A stretch of 64,000 nt of DNA, from contig NZ_CP040463.1 of assembly GCF_005843985.1 (NCBI RefSeq), forward strand, positions 1,166,001 through 1,230,000, in the 5' to 3' direction. Position numbers and translations under genes: made by a program. The stretch's first letter is position 1; every line of letters starts with the position of its first letter. Of this stretch, positions 9,480 to 18,169 are shown in pieces. The notes beneath the pieces are model-generated. The model was not told the origin of the DNA and did no database searches. It saw nothing but the letters and a program-made list of their open reading frames with translations. This DNA comes from Caminibacter mediatlanticus TB-2. GTDB taxonomy: Bacteria > Campylobacterota > Campylobacteria > Campylobacterales > Nautiliaceae.

Positions 9480-11173
9480 AAAAATTCCTTTTCTACCCAT
9501 CTACTAAAAAGATATAAAGCCCAAATATGTTGTTTATATCTTTTATGTCCTGTTTTTATAATTTCTTTTAAATATTCTTCATTTAATAATTTCGTTTTTC
9601 TATTAATATCAATAATTCTTTTTAATTCATTCTCTTCTTTTAACCACTCATAAAAAGGAAGAGCAAATCCCTTTTTTCTTCTATAAACTATCTCTTTTGG
9701 TAAATATTTTTTTGCTATCTCTTTTATAATCCATTTTTTATTTCCTCTAATTTCTTCACTCATAGAAAAAACAAAGTTTACCAAATTTTTATCTAAAAAA
9801 GGACTTCTTGCTTCAATAGAATGTGCCATAAACATCTTATCAAGTTTTGAAAGCAGTACTTCTCCTACCCAAACTTTTAAATCAAAATAGGTAAAATCAA
9901 AACTTCTCCATCCTTTTAAAAACCTTTTATACTCAACTTCTTTTGCATTTTTTTTAAGAAGTCTTTTTATTTGCCTATCAAAAAATGTTTCATTAATACC
10001 TCTAAATACATCTTCATCATTAAAAAATCTTCTAAAAATTTCCCACTCTTTTATATCTTCTGGATATCTTTCTAAATATTTTTTAAGCCATTTTTTATTA
10101 GGCAGATAAGATTTAAAAAATTCTAAAAACTCATCATATCTTCTATATCCTAAAAACAATTCATCACTACCCTCACCACTTAATACCACTTTTAAAGGAA
10201 TATTCTTTGCTAATTCATAGGCAGCAAAAAAACTACTATCAGAAATTGGCTCTTGCATAGAATCTAATACATTTTCAAAATTTTCATAAAACTTTTTTTT
10301 AGTTAAAACAAAATCAAAATTTTTAATTCCTAAATGATTTGCAACAACTTTTGCATATTTTCTTTCATCATAATTTTCAAATCCCTCATACCCAATACTA
10401 AATGTATCTATTTTTTTATATTTTAAAGCAAGTGCAACTATTAAACTACTATCAACACCACCACTTAAAAGAGAACCAATCTCAACATCTCCCATTAATC
10501 TTTTTTCTATTGATTTTGTTAGTAAATTTTCAATATTAAATATAACTTTTTCATTTTCCATTTTACATTTTTCATTTTTCATTTCAAAATCATGCCATCT
10601 CTTTATCTCTCCATCAAAATAACATCCAGCAGGAAGTTTAAAAATACCCTTGTAAATAGTATTTGGTGCAATTGAAGAGTTATATGCAAAATATTCACTT
10701 AATGCATTTAAATTTATCTCTTTTTTTACTATTTTTAAAAGTGGATTTATTTCTGATGAAAAAGCATTTTTAGTAAAATAAAGAGGTTTTTTTCCAAACT
10801 CATCTCTAAATAGATATAACTTTTTATCATATATTGCAATTGCAAACATTCCATCAAGATATTTTACAAATTCAACTCCAAACTTTTCCCAAAGTTTTGC
10901 AATAACCTCAATTTCTGTTTTAACATTTAAATTATATTTTTTTATTAATTCTTTATAATTATAAATCTCTCCATTAAAAACAAATAACTTATCTTCAATT
11001 TTTAAAGGTTGATTATTTATTTCTAAATTTTCAATAGCAAGTCTATTAAATCCAAAAGTATATTTTTTATTTGTTTTAATATCGCTATAATCATTACCTC
11101 TATGTTGCATTAAGTTTAAAGCACTCTTTACAACTTCTACATTTTCTCCAATCATTCCAAATATTGCACACAA
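9476..11173 (-). CDS. asnB: Asparagine synthetase, glutamine-hydrolysing
   Basis: Makes asparagine from aspartate, glutamine and ATP. After removal of the initiator Met, Cys2 (CAIFGMIG) is the nucleophile of the N-terminal glutamine amidotransferase domain (1-190, with NGEIYNY and the LFRDEFGKKPLYF stretch). The C-terminal synthetase domain (about 215-565) carries the pyrophosphate loop SGGVDSS at 237-243. The start is TTG at 11173-11171 behind AAAAAAGGA. Residues about 196-211, in the interdomain linker, are Lys/Glu/Met-rich (FEMKNEKCKMENEKV) and are encoded by five heptad repeats, an in-frame repeat insertion. An AsnB paralogue in cell-surface sugar modification is a less likely alternative. 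Confidence 0.9.
   Translation of the reverse strand: MCAIFGMIGENVEVVKSALNLMQHRGNDYSDIKTNKKYTFGFNRLAIENLEINNQPLKIEDKLFVFNGEIYNYKELIKKYNLNVKTEIEVIAKLWEKFGVEFVKYLDGMFAIAIYDKKLYLFRDEFGKKPLYFTKNAFSSEINPLLKIVKKEINLNALSEYFAYNSSIAPNTIYKGIFKLPAGCYFDGEIKRWHDFEMKNEKCKMENEKVIFNIENLLTKSIEKRLMGDVEIGSLLSGGVDSSLIVALALKYKKIDTFSIGYEGFENYDERKYAKVVANHLGIKNFDFVLTKKKFYENFENVLDSMQEPISDSSFFAAYELAKNIPLKVVLSGEGSDELFLGYRRYDEFLEFFKSYLPNKKWLKKYLERYPEDIKEWEIFRRFFNDEDVFRGINETFFDRQIKRLLKKNAKEVEYKRFLKGWRSFDFTYFDLKVWVGEVLLSKLDKMFMAHSIEARSPFLDKNLVNFVFSMSEEIRGNKKWIIKEIAKKYLPKEIVYRRKKGFALPFYEWLKEENELKRIIDINRKTKLLNEEYLKEIIKTGHKRYKQHIWALYLFSRWVEKEFL
10551..10585. repeat. Period-7 repeat inside asnB
   Basis: On the + strand five 7-mers TCATTTT, CCATTTT, ACATTTT, TCATTTT, TCATTTC, the same heptad type as at 8592 and 34303. 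It lies in frame in the linker between the two AsnB domains. Confidence 0.7.
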
Positions 11174-11189
11174 ACTAATCCTTTTTTGA

Positions 11190-11199
11190 TAGAATTTTA
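11190..11199. promoter_or_regulatory. Overlapping divergent -10 elements (asnB / membrane protein)
   Basis: In the 40-base gap between asnB and the divergent membrane protein, the + strand has TAGAAT (11190-11195) and the - strand TAAAAT (11194-11199), sharing two base pairs. Both lie about 18 bases from their start codons, so leaders would be about 12 nt, just enough for a ribosome binding site. Confidence 0.5.
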
Positions 11200-11213
11200 C
11201 AAAAAGGAATTTA

Positions 11214-11999
11214 ATGAAAGAAGTTTTTAAATATACATTTTTAACAGTTGCTGAGTGGAAAAAGTTTTTATTTGTAGTATTAATAATTTCGATTTTAACA
11301 TTAATAGAACCATTCCCGTTTATAGGAATTACTGCAAATATTTTTGAAAAACTTTTATATTTAAGTATTGGAGTTTTTTTAATTTATCTTGTAAAAAATT
11401 CAAATTCTCCTGATAATTATTTCGAAAACTTAAAAAGAAATGGATTTGGAAGTTTTTTATTCCATTATATCCCTGCAAGTAGTGGAATATTACTTGGATT
11501 ATTTATTATAGGCACTTTTTGGGCAATGTTTTTTATTTTAATTTTACAATTTACTAATTCAATGTATATTATAGCTTCCCCACATAACATATTTTTAAAA
11601 ATTACATCTTCTCCTTTTATAACACAAGTATTAATTGGATTTTATTTAATTTATCTCCTATTTTTTTCATATATTTTCTTAGGAAAATTTGGAAATTCTC
11701 TTACTAAAACAAATTTTAAAGATGCTTTTTTAACTATTGTCTCTTCTTTAATAGATTTCTCATATTGGGTAAAAACTTTTAATATAAAATATTTTTTAAT
11801 ATATTTAATTTGGTCATTTATTACATCTATAATCTACTTTTTTACAGCGATAGGATTTATTTTTATAATATATCCAACATTATTACAAAATCCTAATTTA
11901 AGCTTAATTTTAATTCCTCTATTAGTAAGTATATACACAATATTGGCTTATTTTACATTTTTTAGTAGCTATTTTGCAGACAAAACAACTAGAAATTAA
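11214..11999 (+). CDS. Polytopic membrane protein, unknown function
   Basis: A 261-residue inner-membrane protein with about six hydrophobic segments (residues 17-33, 42-60, 85-112, 130-152, 190-218, 225-250). No transporter signature, catalytic motif or family is recognised. ATG start behind AAAAAGGA. It is divergent from asnB (40 bases) and convergent with, and overlapping by 4 bases, the next gene. Asn, Phe and Ile content is in line with its neighbours, so no sign of transfer. Confidence 0.7.
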   Translation: MKEVFKYTFLTVAEWKKFLFVVLIISILTLIEPFPFIGITANIFEKLLYLSIGVFLIYLVKNSNSPDNYFENLKRNGFGSFLFHYIPASSGILLGLFIIGTFWAMFFILILQFTNSMYIIASPHNIFLKITSSPFITQVLIGFYLIYLLFFSYIFLGKFGNSLTKTNFKDAFLTIVSSLIDFSYWVKTFNIKYFLIYLIWSFITSIIYFFTAIGFIFIIYPTLLQNPNLSLILIPLLVSIYTILAYFTFFSSYFADKTTRN

Positions 12000-13066
12000 G
12001 CGATATCCATCGCACTTTCTGGTTTTTCTTCTACAATCCTTATATCCTCAGCAATTTCAGGCACAGGCACAACTTTTGTTTTAGTTACAACTCTCTCAGG
12101 CAAGTGTATCTCTTTTCCTCTTACATGAATTGTTGTAGGTTTTATCGTCATTTTGTATGTTATTTTGATTCCATACACTTTATTTCCAAATCTGTTTTTA
12201 TAATAATCTGGCCCCTCCACTTTTATATCAAAAGCATCTGCTGGAAAATATACTCTTTTTGCATATTCTCTTTTTTTTCTTGGATGATAATAAACAAGCC
12301 ATAATACTTTTGCCTCACCTTTATATTTAACTTCTGTTGGAATATATGTACTTGCTTTTTCTTCTTCTTTTAAAAGTCTCTCTATATATGCCTCAGCCGT
12401 AGTTTCAAAATCTTCTTCACTAATACTTTCATAGAACCTATCCCATTTATTAACCTCAGCAATTATATTTGCAAGTTTTATACTTCTTTCTTTTTCTTCA
12501 TTAATTAATTTATCAATTGCAGCTTGAAGTCCTTCATCAAAATGAGATGTAAAGCTTTCAAGATAAGGTAAAACAGATAATATATCTACTGCTTTTTTTA
12601 ATTTATCAAGACAACCTACATTCTCACATAAAACCATTGCTTTTCTAATATCGCAAAATTCTTTTCTTATTTCATCTAATACTCTTACATTTAAACTAAG
12701 TGTAAATAACGAATTAGTTAATTCTTCAATAACTTGATTTGGAATTTGTTTTAATTCTTCTTCAATATTAATCTCTTTTTTCCAAGGCTCATATCTTCTA
12801 TCAAAACCTTTATATTCAGCTACATAATTTGCAGTTTTTACGGTAATTCTATTTTCTTCAATTGCAACTTTTCTTAACTCTTCAATTTTATCACCAAATT
12901 TTTTTTGCCAAAATGGAGAATATGTTAAAGTACATAAATAATCACTTCTTTTTTTCAAATCAGTAAGTTCTGCACCATTTTCAACATTTAACATCTCATC
13001 TCTAATAATACAATTAATTCTTTTTATATCTTCTACACTTTCAACTCTTCCATATATTCTTCCCAT
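11996..13066 (-). CDS. Unknown soluble protein with internal duplication
   Basis: A 356-residue soluble, charged protein that I do not recognise. Residues 36-93 and 155-213 are two copies of one helical unit: both carry LKK, then a conserved aromatic stretch, and end with EE...K.AN..AE.....DR.YE. Residues 245-335 form a beta-rich third region (WLVYYHPRKKREYAKRVYF and GIKITYKMTIKPT), and the tail is acidic. No signal peptide or membrane helix. Expression signals are unusually good: AAGGAGG directly before ATG and a TTGACA-18-TATAAT promoter 40 bases upstream. It is monocistronic, and function cannot be inferred. Confidence 0.8.
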   Translation of the reverse strand: MGRIYGRVESVEDIKRINCIIRDEMLNVENGAELTDLKKRSDYLCTLTYSPFWQKKFGDKIEELRKVAIEENRITVKTANYVAEYKGFDRRYEPWKKEINIEEELKQIPNQVIEELTNSLFTLSLNVRVLDEIRKEFCDIRKAMVLCENVGCLDKLKKAVDILSVLPYLESFTSHFDEGLQAAIDKLINEEKERSIKLANIIAEVNKWDRFYESISEEDFETTAEAYIERLLKEEEKASTYIPTEVKYKGEAKVLWLVYYHPRKKREYAKRVYFPADAFDIKVEGPDYYKNRFGNKVYGIKITYKMTIKPTTIHVRGKEIHLPERVVTKTKVVPVPEIAEDIRIVEEKPESAMDIA

Positions 13067-13105
13067 ATCCCCCTCCTTAATAATATCTTAATATTTGCTA
13101 AAATA

Positions 13106-13135
13106 ATTATATAACAAAAATTGAGTCATTGTCAA
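13106..13135 (-). promoter_or_regulatory. Consensus sigma-70 promoter
   Basis: Minus strand: TTGACA (13135-13130), 18-base spacer, TATAAT (13111-13106), followed 40 bases later by the start of the unknown duplicated protein. Both hexamers match consensus exactly. Other promoters I found here have a clear -10 and a weak or absent -35. Confidence 0.75.
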
Positions 13136-13152
13136 TAAACTAAATTAAAATA

Positions 13153-13635
13153 TTAAGTAGATTTCCTTTTTATAAAAAGATAAATTAATGAGATAGCAGG
13201 GACAATACTTACTCCAAAAAGAAAACTTATAACATCAAAAATTCCTATATTTTTAAGCCATAAAAATCCTGCAATTAAAAACAGATAACCTAAAATTTTA
13301 ACAATATTAAATCCTCTAAATGAAAGAAATAATGCTTCATACCATTTTAATTTTTTTGGATTACTTTTTTCTTCTTTTATTTCATCTTCTTCATCATATA
13401 AATCATATTTATCATCATATTTTTTTAATATATCTTCACCAACATTTCCATTTTGAAATTGAGATTTAACCATATTAGAATAGCCAATAAAACTACCTAT
13501 AATTATTAAAGAAGATGAAAAAAAAGCAATTTGTGTATTATAAAGCCAAACTTGATTATTTTCTAACATACAAAAAACTACTATTCCTATATCTACTGCA
13601 ATTAATATTTTAATAATATTTAAAAATTCTTTCAT
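13153..13635 (-). CDS. Small membrane protein, unknown function
   Basis: A 160-residue protein with about four hydrophobic helices (residues 5-25, 33-50, 108-126, 130-153) and a central acidic cytoplasmic loop (about 65-95, with KYDDKYDLYDEEDEIKEE). No family recognised. ATG start; the gene begins 9 bases after the radical SAM gene ends and is the last of a long co-directional series (asd, yqhA, radical SAM, this gene). Confidence 0.7.
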   Translation of the reverse strand: MKEFLNIIKILIAVDIGIVVFCMLENNQVWLYNTQIAFFSSSLIIIGSFIGYSNMVKSQFQNGNVGEDILKKYDDKYDLYDEEDEIKEEKSNPKKLKWYEALFLSFRGFNIVKILGYLFLIAGFLWLKNIGIFDVISFLFGVSIVPAISLIYLFIKRKST

Positions 13636-13644
13636 ACTTCCTCT

Positions 13645-14556
13645 TTAAATTATTGCTTTATAAAATTTAACCCCACCAACCCATATCTCTTCAAGCAAAT
13701 TTTCTTTAAGTAAATCATTAAATATTTTTTGTGTATGAGAATCTAAAATATTTTTAATGTCACTTTCACTAAATGGTCTTTTTTTAAGTGTATTTAATAA
13801 CACTTCCTTACTTAAATTCTCAATTTGAAACTTGATTTTTTTACGAGTTGGAATAAAAATATTTTGATTTTCAATAAAGTTTGCAAGATAAAAAAGTCTA
13901 TCAATACTTACTCCCTCAACATTATAAGCAGGTGGTCTATCTATGGTAGAGATATCAACCCTATTTGGCTTAATTTTTTTTAAAACTTCATTTAATTTTT
14001 TAAATTCTTCAATCTTATCATTAATACCTTTAACAACTAAAATCTCTATTATTAATTCTTTCTCATAAATTTTTCTAAAATCAATTATTCCATCTATAAT
14101 ATCATTAATATCATTACCCTTTTCAGGTCTATCAATTTTTTTAAAAATTGTAGGAGTTATGGCATCAAGAGAGAGTTTTACAATATCAAGTTTTTTTAAA
14201 GCATTTTGAATTTCTTTTTTCATTATAGTTGAAGAGTTACTCAAAATTAAAAGTTTTTTATTTAAAGGTTTAAGTTTATCTATTAATTCATTCAAATATG
14301 GATATAAAGTAGGCTCACCATTACTTGTTATAGTTAAAACATCAAGAGAATGCTCTTTTATAGCTTCTTTTACTTCATCAATAATATTATCAACTTGTGG
14401 AGGATTATCATAAAAAGAAATAGGTTTTGAAGGTTCAAGTTCACAATAGATACAATCAAAATTACATCTTTTTTTATCAGGGGATAAGTCTATTCCAAGA
14501 CTCATCCCAAATCTTCTTGATGCAACAGGACCGAAAATATATTTATAACTTATCAT
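13645..14556 (-). CDS. Radical SAM protein, COG0731-like
   Basis: A 303-residue radical SAM enzyme. The N-terminus FGPVASRRFGMSLGIDLSP followed by CNFDCIYCE (CxxxCxxC at about 32-39) is typical of the COG0731-like Fe-S oxidoreductase group, related to wybutosine-type enzymes. The TIM-barrel half (about 30-230) contains TSNGEPTLYPYL. A C-terminal region (about 235-300) looks like a winged-helix fold. The substrate is unknown for this group. ATG start; 17 bases after yqhA. Confidence 0.8.
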   Translation of the reverse strand: MISYKYIFGPVASRRFGMSLGIDLSPDKKRCNFDCIYCELEPSKPISFYDNPPQVDNIIDEVKEAIKEHSLDVLTITSNGEPTLYPYLNELIDKLKPLNKKLLILSNSSTIMKKEIQNALKKLDIVKLSLDAITPTIFKKIDRPEKGNDINDIIDGIIDFRKIYEKELIIEILVVKGINDKIEEFKKLNEVLKKIKPNRVDISTIDRPPAYNVEGVSIDRLFYLANFIENQNIFIPTRKKIKFQIENLSKEVLLNTLKKRPFSESDIKNILDSHTQKIFNDLLKENLLEEIWVGGVKFYKAII

Positions 14557-14573
14557 TTTTCTCTTTCAACTTT

Positions 14574-15098
14574 TTAATGTGCACCTTTATGCATATAATA
14601 TAATGCTAAGGCTAATGCTAAAATACTTCCAGCAAGATATAACATATCAAGAGGAGTAGAAAAATCCATATGAATTACTTTTTTGAAAAAACTTACAATT
14701 AAAACCATAACAACAACTTTTCCAAGTTTATCTTTAAGCTCATCTAAATTATGAATTGCCAAAATTTTACTTCCAACTTCACTCTCTTCTGCATCATCAA
14801 TTTCACTAATAAAAAGTTCATAAATCCCAAAAGAAAAAATAAGTAAAACAACTGCAATTAAATATAAGTCCACTGCTCCAATTATTCCTCCTATTAAAAT
14901 TTCATGAAAATTTTCTGGATGATAATTAGCAAAAAAGTACTTATATGTTAATACTGCTATATGCCAAATATCTGCACTTGCAACTAAGAAAATAGCAATA
15001 GCACCTACCATACCAAAAATAACTGCAAGTATTGCAATAAGTCTACCTTTCCATAAAGTTCCTTCAAATATTGATTCTAAAAAACTTCTATCTTTCAT
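14574..15098 (-). CDS. YqhA family (UPF0114) membrane protein
   Basis: A 174-residue inner-membrane protein with about four helices (residues 17-40, 65-92, 125-140, 147-168). The start FLESIFEGTLWKGRLIAILA matches the UPF0114/YqhA family, whose function is unknown. It abuts asd as TAAATG, stop then start with no gap, so the two are co-translated. A central acidic loop (AEESEVG region) is predicted cytoplasmic. Confidence 0.8.
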   Translation of the reverse strand: MKDRSFLESIFEGTLWKGRLIAILAVIFGMVGAIAIFLVASADIWHIAVLTYKYFFANYHPENFHEILIGGIIGAVDLYLIAVVLLIFSFGIYELFISEIDDAEESEVGSKILAIHNLDELKDKLGKVVVMVLIVSFFKKVIHMDFSTPLDMLYLAGSILALALALYYMHKGAH

Positions 15099-16151
15099 TT
15101 ATTTATCCTTTTCTTTTAAAAATTTTTCGCCTTCCATTTCAATCCATTTAAGAGCGATTCTAACTGCATTAGTTGCAGCCCCAACTCTTAATTGGTCAGC
15201 TACATTAAAAAAGTGAAGTGTTTTATTATCAAACAAGTCTTTTCTAATTCTACCAACATACACATAATCTGTATCTGTTGCAATAATAGGCATTGGATAT
15301 TCATTTTTTTCTGGATTATCAATCACTTTTATATCTTCAAAACTCTCTAATACTTCTCTTGCTCTTTTTACATCAACTTCTTTTTCACAATGAATAGTAA
15401 TAGCTTCACTATGACTCCTAAGTACTGGTACTCTTACACAAGTTGGAGCAACTTCAATATTTGAGTGCATAATTTTATTTGTTTCATTTACCATTTTCAT
15501 CTCTTCTCTTGTAAAGCCATTATCCATAAATTTATCAATATGCGGTATTACATTAAGTGCTATTTGATATTGAAATACTTCTCTCTCATCCACAACTTTA
15601 TCAAGTTTAAAATTAAATATTGCTCTCATTTGCTCAAACAACTCTTCCATTCCTTTCTTACCAGCCCCACTTACAGCTTGATAAGTAGCTACTTCTACTC
15701 TTTTAATATTAAATTCTTTATGAAGTGGTGCTAAACTTATTACCATTTGAATAGTAGAACAATTTGGATTTGCAATAATCCCTTTTTTTCTCCATAATGC
15801 AATATCTTCTGGATTTACTTCTGGCACTACAAGTGGTACATCTTTATCCATTCTAAAATAACTTGTATTATCAATTACAACTGCTCCTGCTTTTACAGCA
15901 CATGGTGCAAATTTTGCACTAACACTTCCACCTGCACTAAAAAAAGCAATATCAATTTCTTCTTTTTCAAATACATCACAAGTTAACTCTTTTACTTTAA
16001 GAGTCTCTCCTTTAAATTCAACTTCTTTTCCTACACTTCTTGCACTTGCAAGTGGGACTAATTTTTTTACAGGAAAATTATATTCTTCTAATACCCTAAA
16101 TAACTCTTCTCCAACTGCACCAGTTGCACCTACAATTGCTACATTATACAT
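15099..16151 (-). CDS. asd: Aspartate-semialdehyde dehydrogenase
   Basis: NADPH-dependent reduction of aspartyl phosphate to the semialdehyde, feeding lysine/diaminopimelate, threonine and methionine. The 350 residues have an N-terminal Rossmann motif (VAIVGATGAVGEEL), catalytic cysteine in NPNCSTIQM (about residue 130) and a C-terminal domain with the active-site histidine region RSHSEAITIHC. ATG start behind AAGGAG. It lies after flgR with a 9-base gap, the same neighbour as in Campylobacter jejuni. Confidence 0.96.
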   Translation of the reverse strand: MYNVAIVGATGAVGEELFRVLEEYNFPVKKLVPLASARSVGKEVEFKGETLKVKELTCDVFEKEEIDIAFFSAGGSVSAKFAPCAVKAGAVVIDNTSYFRMDKDVPLVVPEVNPEDIALWRKKGIIANPNCSTIQMVISLAPLHKEFNIKRVEVATYQAVSGAGKKGMEELFEQMRAIFNFKLDKVVDEREVFQYQIALNVIPHIDKFMDNGFTREEMKMVNETNKIMHSNIEVAPTCVRVPVLRSHSEAITIHCEKEVDVKRAREVLESFEDIKVIDNPEKNEYPMPIIATDTDYVYVGRIRKDLFDNKTLHFFNVADQLRVGAATNAVRIALKWIEMEGEKFLKEKDK

Positions 16152-16160
16152 TTTAACTCC

Positions 16161-17276
16161 TTAAAAAATAATATCTTTATCAGTAATTTCATTACTTTCA
16201 CTCAAAATAGCTGCCCTTTGAATAACATTTATTAATTCTCTTATATTTCCAGGCCATTCATAACTTAATAATTTATTTTCAGCATCTTTATTTAAAAATT
16301 TATCTTCTAAATTGTATTCTTTTATTACATTTTCTAAAATATTTTTTGCAATTGGAAGTATATCATTTTTTCTCTCTCTTAAAGGCGGAATTTTAATTGG
16401 AATAGTATTTAATCTATAATATAAATCTTCTCTAAATTTATTGCTTTTTATTCTCTCTTCAATATTTTGATTTGTAGCACTAATTATTCTTACATCAAGC
16501 TTTTTAGGTTTAGTACCTCCAAGTCTGTAAAACTCTCTCTCTTGAAGTACTCTAAGAAGCTTTGCTTGAAGATGATAAGGCATCTCAGCAATCTCATCTA
16601 AAAATAAGGTCCCACCCTCTGCTAACTCAAAAAGACCTTTTTTTTCTTTAACTGCATCAGTAAAAGCACCCTTCTCATAACCAAAAAGCTCACTTTCAAT
16701 TAAATTTTCAGGTATTGCACTCATATTAACAGCAATAAATTCCCCACTTCTTCCACTATTTTGGTGAATAAATTTAGCAAACTCTTCTTTTCCAACTCCG
16801 CTTTCTCCAAGTAATAATACATTTGCTTTTGTTGGTGCTACTTTTTTAGCTATTTCTAAAACTTTTTTTGTATTTTTATCTTCTGCTATAAAATCTAACT
16901 TTATTTTATTCTTTTTACCTTTTGTAACCTTTTTTACTCTCTCTTGTCTTTTAATTGCAGCTATTAAATCCTCAATTTCAAATGGCTTTGTTAAAAAATC
17001 TTTAACACCAAGTCTTATACACTCAATTGCTCTATTTAAAGTTGCATTTCCTGTTATCATAATTACTTCATATTTGCCATTAAGTTCTTTTACAAATTCA
17101 ATTCCATCCATTTTTGGCATAGTAATATCTGTAATTATTAAATCAATACTATCATCAAGTTTTTTTAATGCATCAGTAGCATTTCTAAATTCTACTATTT
17201 CAAATCCATATGATTTTAAGGCAAGAGATAGGGATTTCCTCATATTAATATCATCTTCAACAATTGCTACTTTCAC
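16161..17276 (-). CDS. flgR: Sigma-54 flagellar response regulator without DNA-binding domain
   Basis: Activator of sigma-54-dependent flagellar genes, phosphorylated by a FlgS-type kinase (not in this window). Receiver domain 1-110 with acidic pocket E7/D8/D9, phospho-acceptor D50 and K97. AAA+ domain about 130-371 with Walker A GESGVGKE (157-164), sigma-54 contact loop GAFTDA (203-208) and Walker B GGTLFLDEI (221-229). The protein ends 371 residues in, right after the AAA+ lid (NIRELINVIQRAA), with no Fis-type helix-turn-helix, as known for Helicobacter pylori FlgR. Start GTG at 17276 behind AAGGAAG. The context (flgP, flgQ-like, asd) supports the name. Confidence 0.9.
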   Translation of the reverse strand: MKVAIVEDDINMRKSLSLALKSYGFEIVEFRNATDALKKLDDSIDLIITDITMPKMDGIEFVKELNGKYEVIMITGNATLNRAIECIRLGVKDFLTKPFEIEDLIAAIKRQERVKKVTKGKKNKIKLDFIAEDKNTKKVLEIAKKVAPTKANVLLLGESGVGKEEFAKFIHQNSGRSGEFIAVNMSAIPENLIESELFGYEKGAFTDAVKEKKGLFELAEGGTLFLDEIAEMPYHLQAKLLRVLQEREFYRLGGTKPKKLDVRIISATNQNIEERIKSNKFREDLYYRLNTIPIKIPPLRERKNDILPIAKNILENVIKEYNLEDKFLNKDAENKLLSYEWPGNIRELINVIQRAAILSESNEITDKDIIF

Positions 17277-17277
17277 T

Positions 17278-17667
17278 CTACTTCCTTAAATAAAAATATA
17301 AATATCTATTTTTTAAAATAATATCAAATCTTTTTGGAGTAAATGTAAGTTTTTGAAAAGAATTTAACTGAAAATTTACTAAATTACTATAAGCATAAAT
17401 AACATTTTGATATGTTAATAATTTTTCAAATATTTCATCTTTATATAAGGAAAGTAATTTATCTAAATCATAATTTTTTTTAACTTTTATTTTAAACAAA
17501 AAATTTTTTTTGAAATGAGTTTTTGATAGACACTTAGAAAAATTTAATTTATAATATATTAATATCCCATTTTTACTAATTAACTGATATGAAATATAAT
17601 ACTCTTTTGAACAAATAAAAGAGAAAAAAAATATTAAAAAAACTATTGATTTAAATATTTGTTCCAC
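17278..17667 (-). CDS. Exported protein, FlgQ candidate
   Basis: A 129-residue protein with an N-terminal hydrophobic export signal (about residues 5-20, IFKSIVFLIFFFSFICSK), then a basic, beta-prone mature part. Sequence alone gives no family, but it sits between flgP and flgR exactly where Campylobacter jejuni has flgQ, needed with FlgP for motility. It overlaps flgP by 25 bases. The start is uncertain: the longest frame opens with GTG at 17667, but CAGGAG touches that GTG directly and would be better spaced for a codon a few residues further in, where no standard start exists. Translation is probably coupled to flgP. Confidence 0.6.
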   Translation of the reverse strand: MEQIFKSIVFLIFFFSFICSKEYYISYQLISKNGILIYYKLNFSKCLSKTHFKKNFLFKIKVKKNYDLDKLLSLYKDEIFEKLLTYQNVIYAYSNLVNFQLNSFQKLTFTPKRFDIILKNRYLYFYLRK

Positions 17668-18125
17668 TCCTGAGGATTAAGTTTTACACTCAAAACTACA
17701 CTATATGTTCCATCTTTATAATTTTCTTCTTCTATAACTGCTCCTTTTATTAATCCTTGAACATAACTTCTAAGTGTAGAATTTTGCAAAATCATATTTT
17801 TAACTGTATCTTTACCTTCAATTCTTACTCCATATAATTTTTCTGCTAAATTCCTATATGCATCAAGAATTGCTGCTCTTCTTGCCATAACTTTTGCCTG
17901 AGACATACTAACTGCATCAGTTGGTACAACACCCTCTCCACTTCCTTCAATTTTTAAAATACAACTTTGTGTTTGTAAAGAATTATCAATAAAACATAAT
18001 GAGTTATTTATCTGTTTTTTAACAACATTTTTGTTATTACTTAGAGGAATTGAACTTGCATTAGATTTAGTACAACAACCAGTTAAAAGAAAACCTATTC
18101 CAATTAAAAAGAAATAATTTTTCAA
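17643..18125 (-). CDS. flgP: FlgP-like outer-membrane lipoprotein (LPP20 family)
   Basis: A 160-residue lipoprotein. The signal peptide ends in a lipobox (GFLLTGC, Cys17). The mature domain (about 60-158) has the LPP20/FlgP signature GEGVVPTDAVSMSQAKVMAR followed by AAILDAYRNLAEKLYGVRI. In Campylobacter FlgP builds a large outer-membrane-associated basal disk of the flagellar motor, required for motility. The start is TTG at 18125-18123 with AAAGGAG before it; that binding site is the 3' arm of a perfect 13-bp hairpin. Neighbours gyrA, flgQ-like, flgR and asd match Campylobacter jejuni. Confidence 0.85.
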   Translation of the reverse strand: MKNYFFLIGIGFLLTGCCTKSNASSIPLSNNKNVVKKQINNSLCFIDNSLQTQSCILKIEGSGEGVVPTDAVSMSQAKVMARRAAILDAYRNLAEKLYGVRIEGKDTVKNMILQNSTLRSYVQGLIKGAVIEEENYKDGTYSVVLSVKLNPQEWNKYLNQ

Positions 18126-18126
18126 T

Positions 18127-18166
18127 TTTTTCTCCTTTTTATTTTAAATCGGCAAAAGGAGAAAAA
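18127..18166 (-). promoter_or_regulatory. Hairpin sequestering the flgP ribosome binding site
   Basis: In the gyrA-flgP gap the minus-strand RNA has a 13-base arm (18166-18154, UUUUUCUCCUUUU), a 14-base loop, and the exact complementary arm (18139-18127, AAAAGGAGAAAAA) containing the flgP Shine-Dalgarno; the TTG start follows one base later. The stem has few G-C pairs and no U-tract downstream, so it looks like translational control, possibly temperature-dependent, more than termination. Confidence 0.6.
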
Positions 18167-18169
18167 GAT

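Noticed and set aside
18127-18166. The gyrA-flgP hairpin as an intrinsic terminator
   Set aside because: The minus-strand 3' arm is followed by the flgP start, not a U-tract, and the stem is A-U rich.
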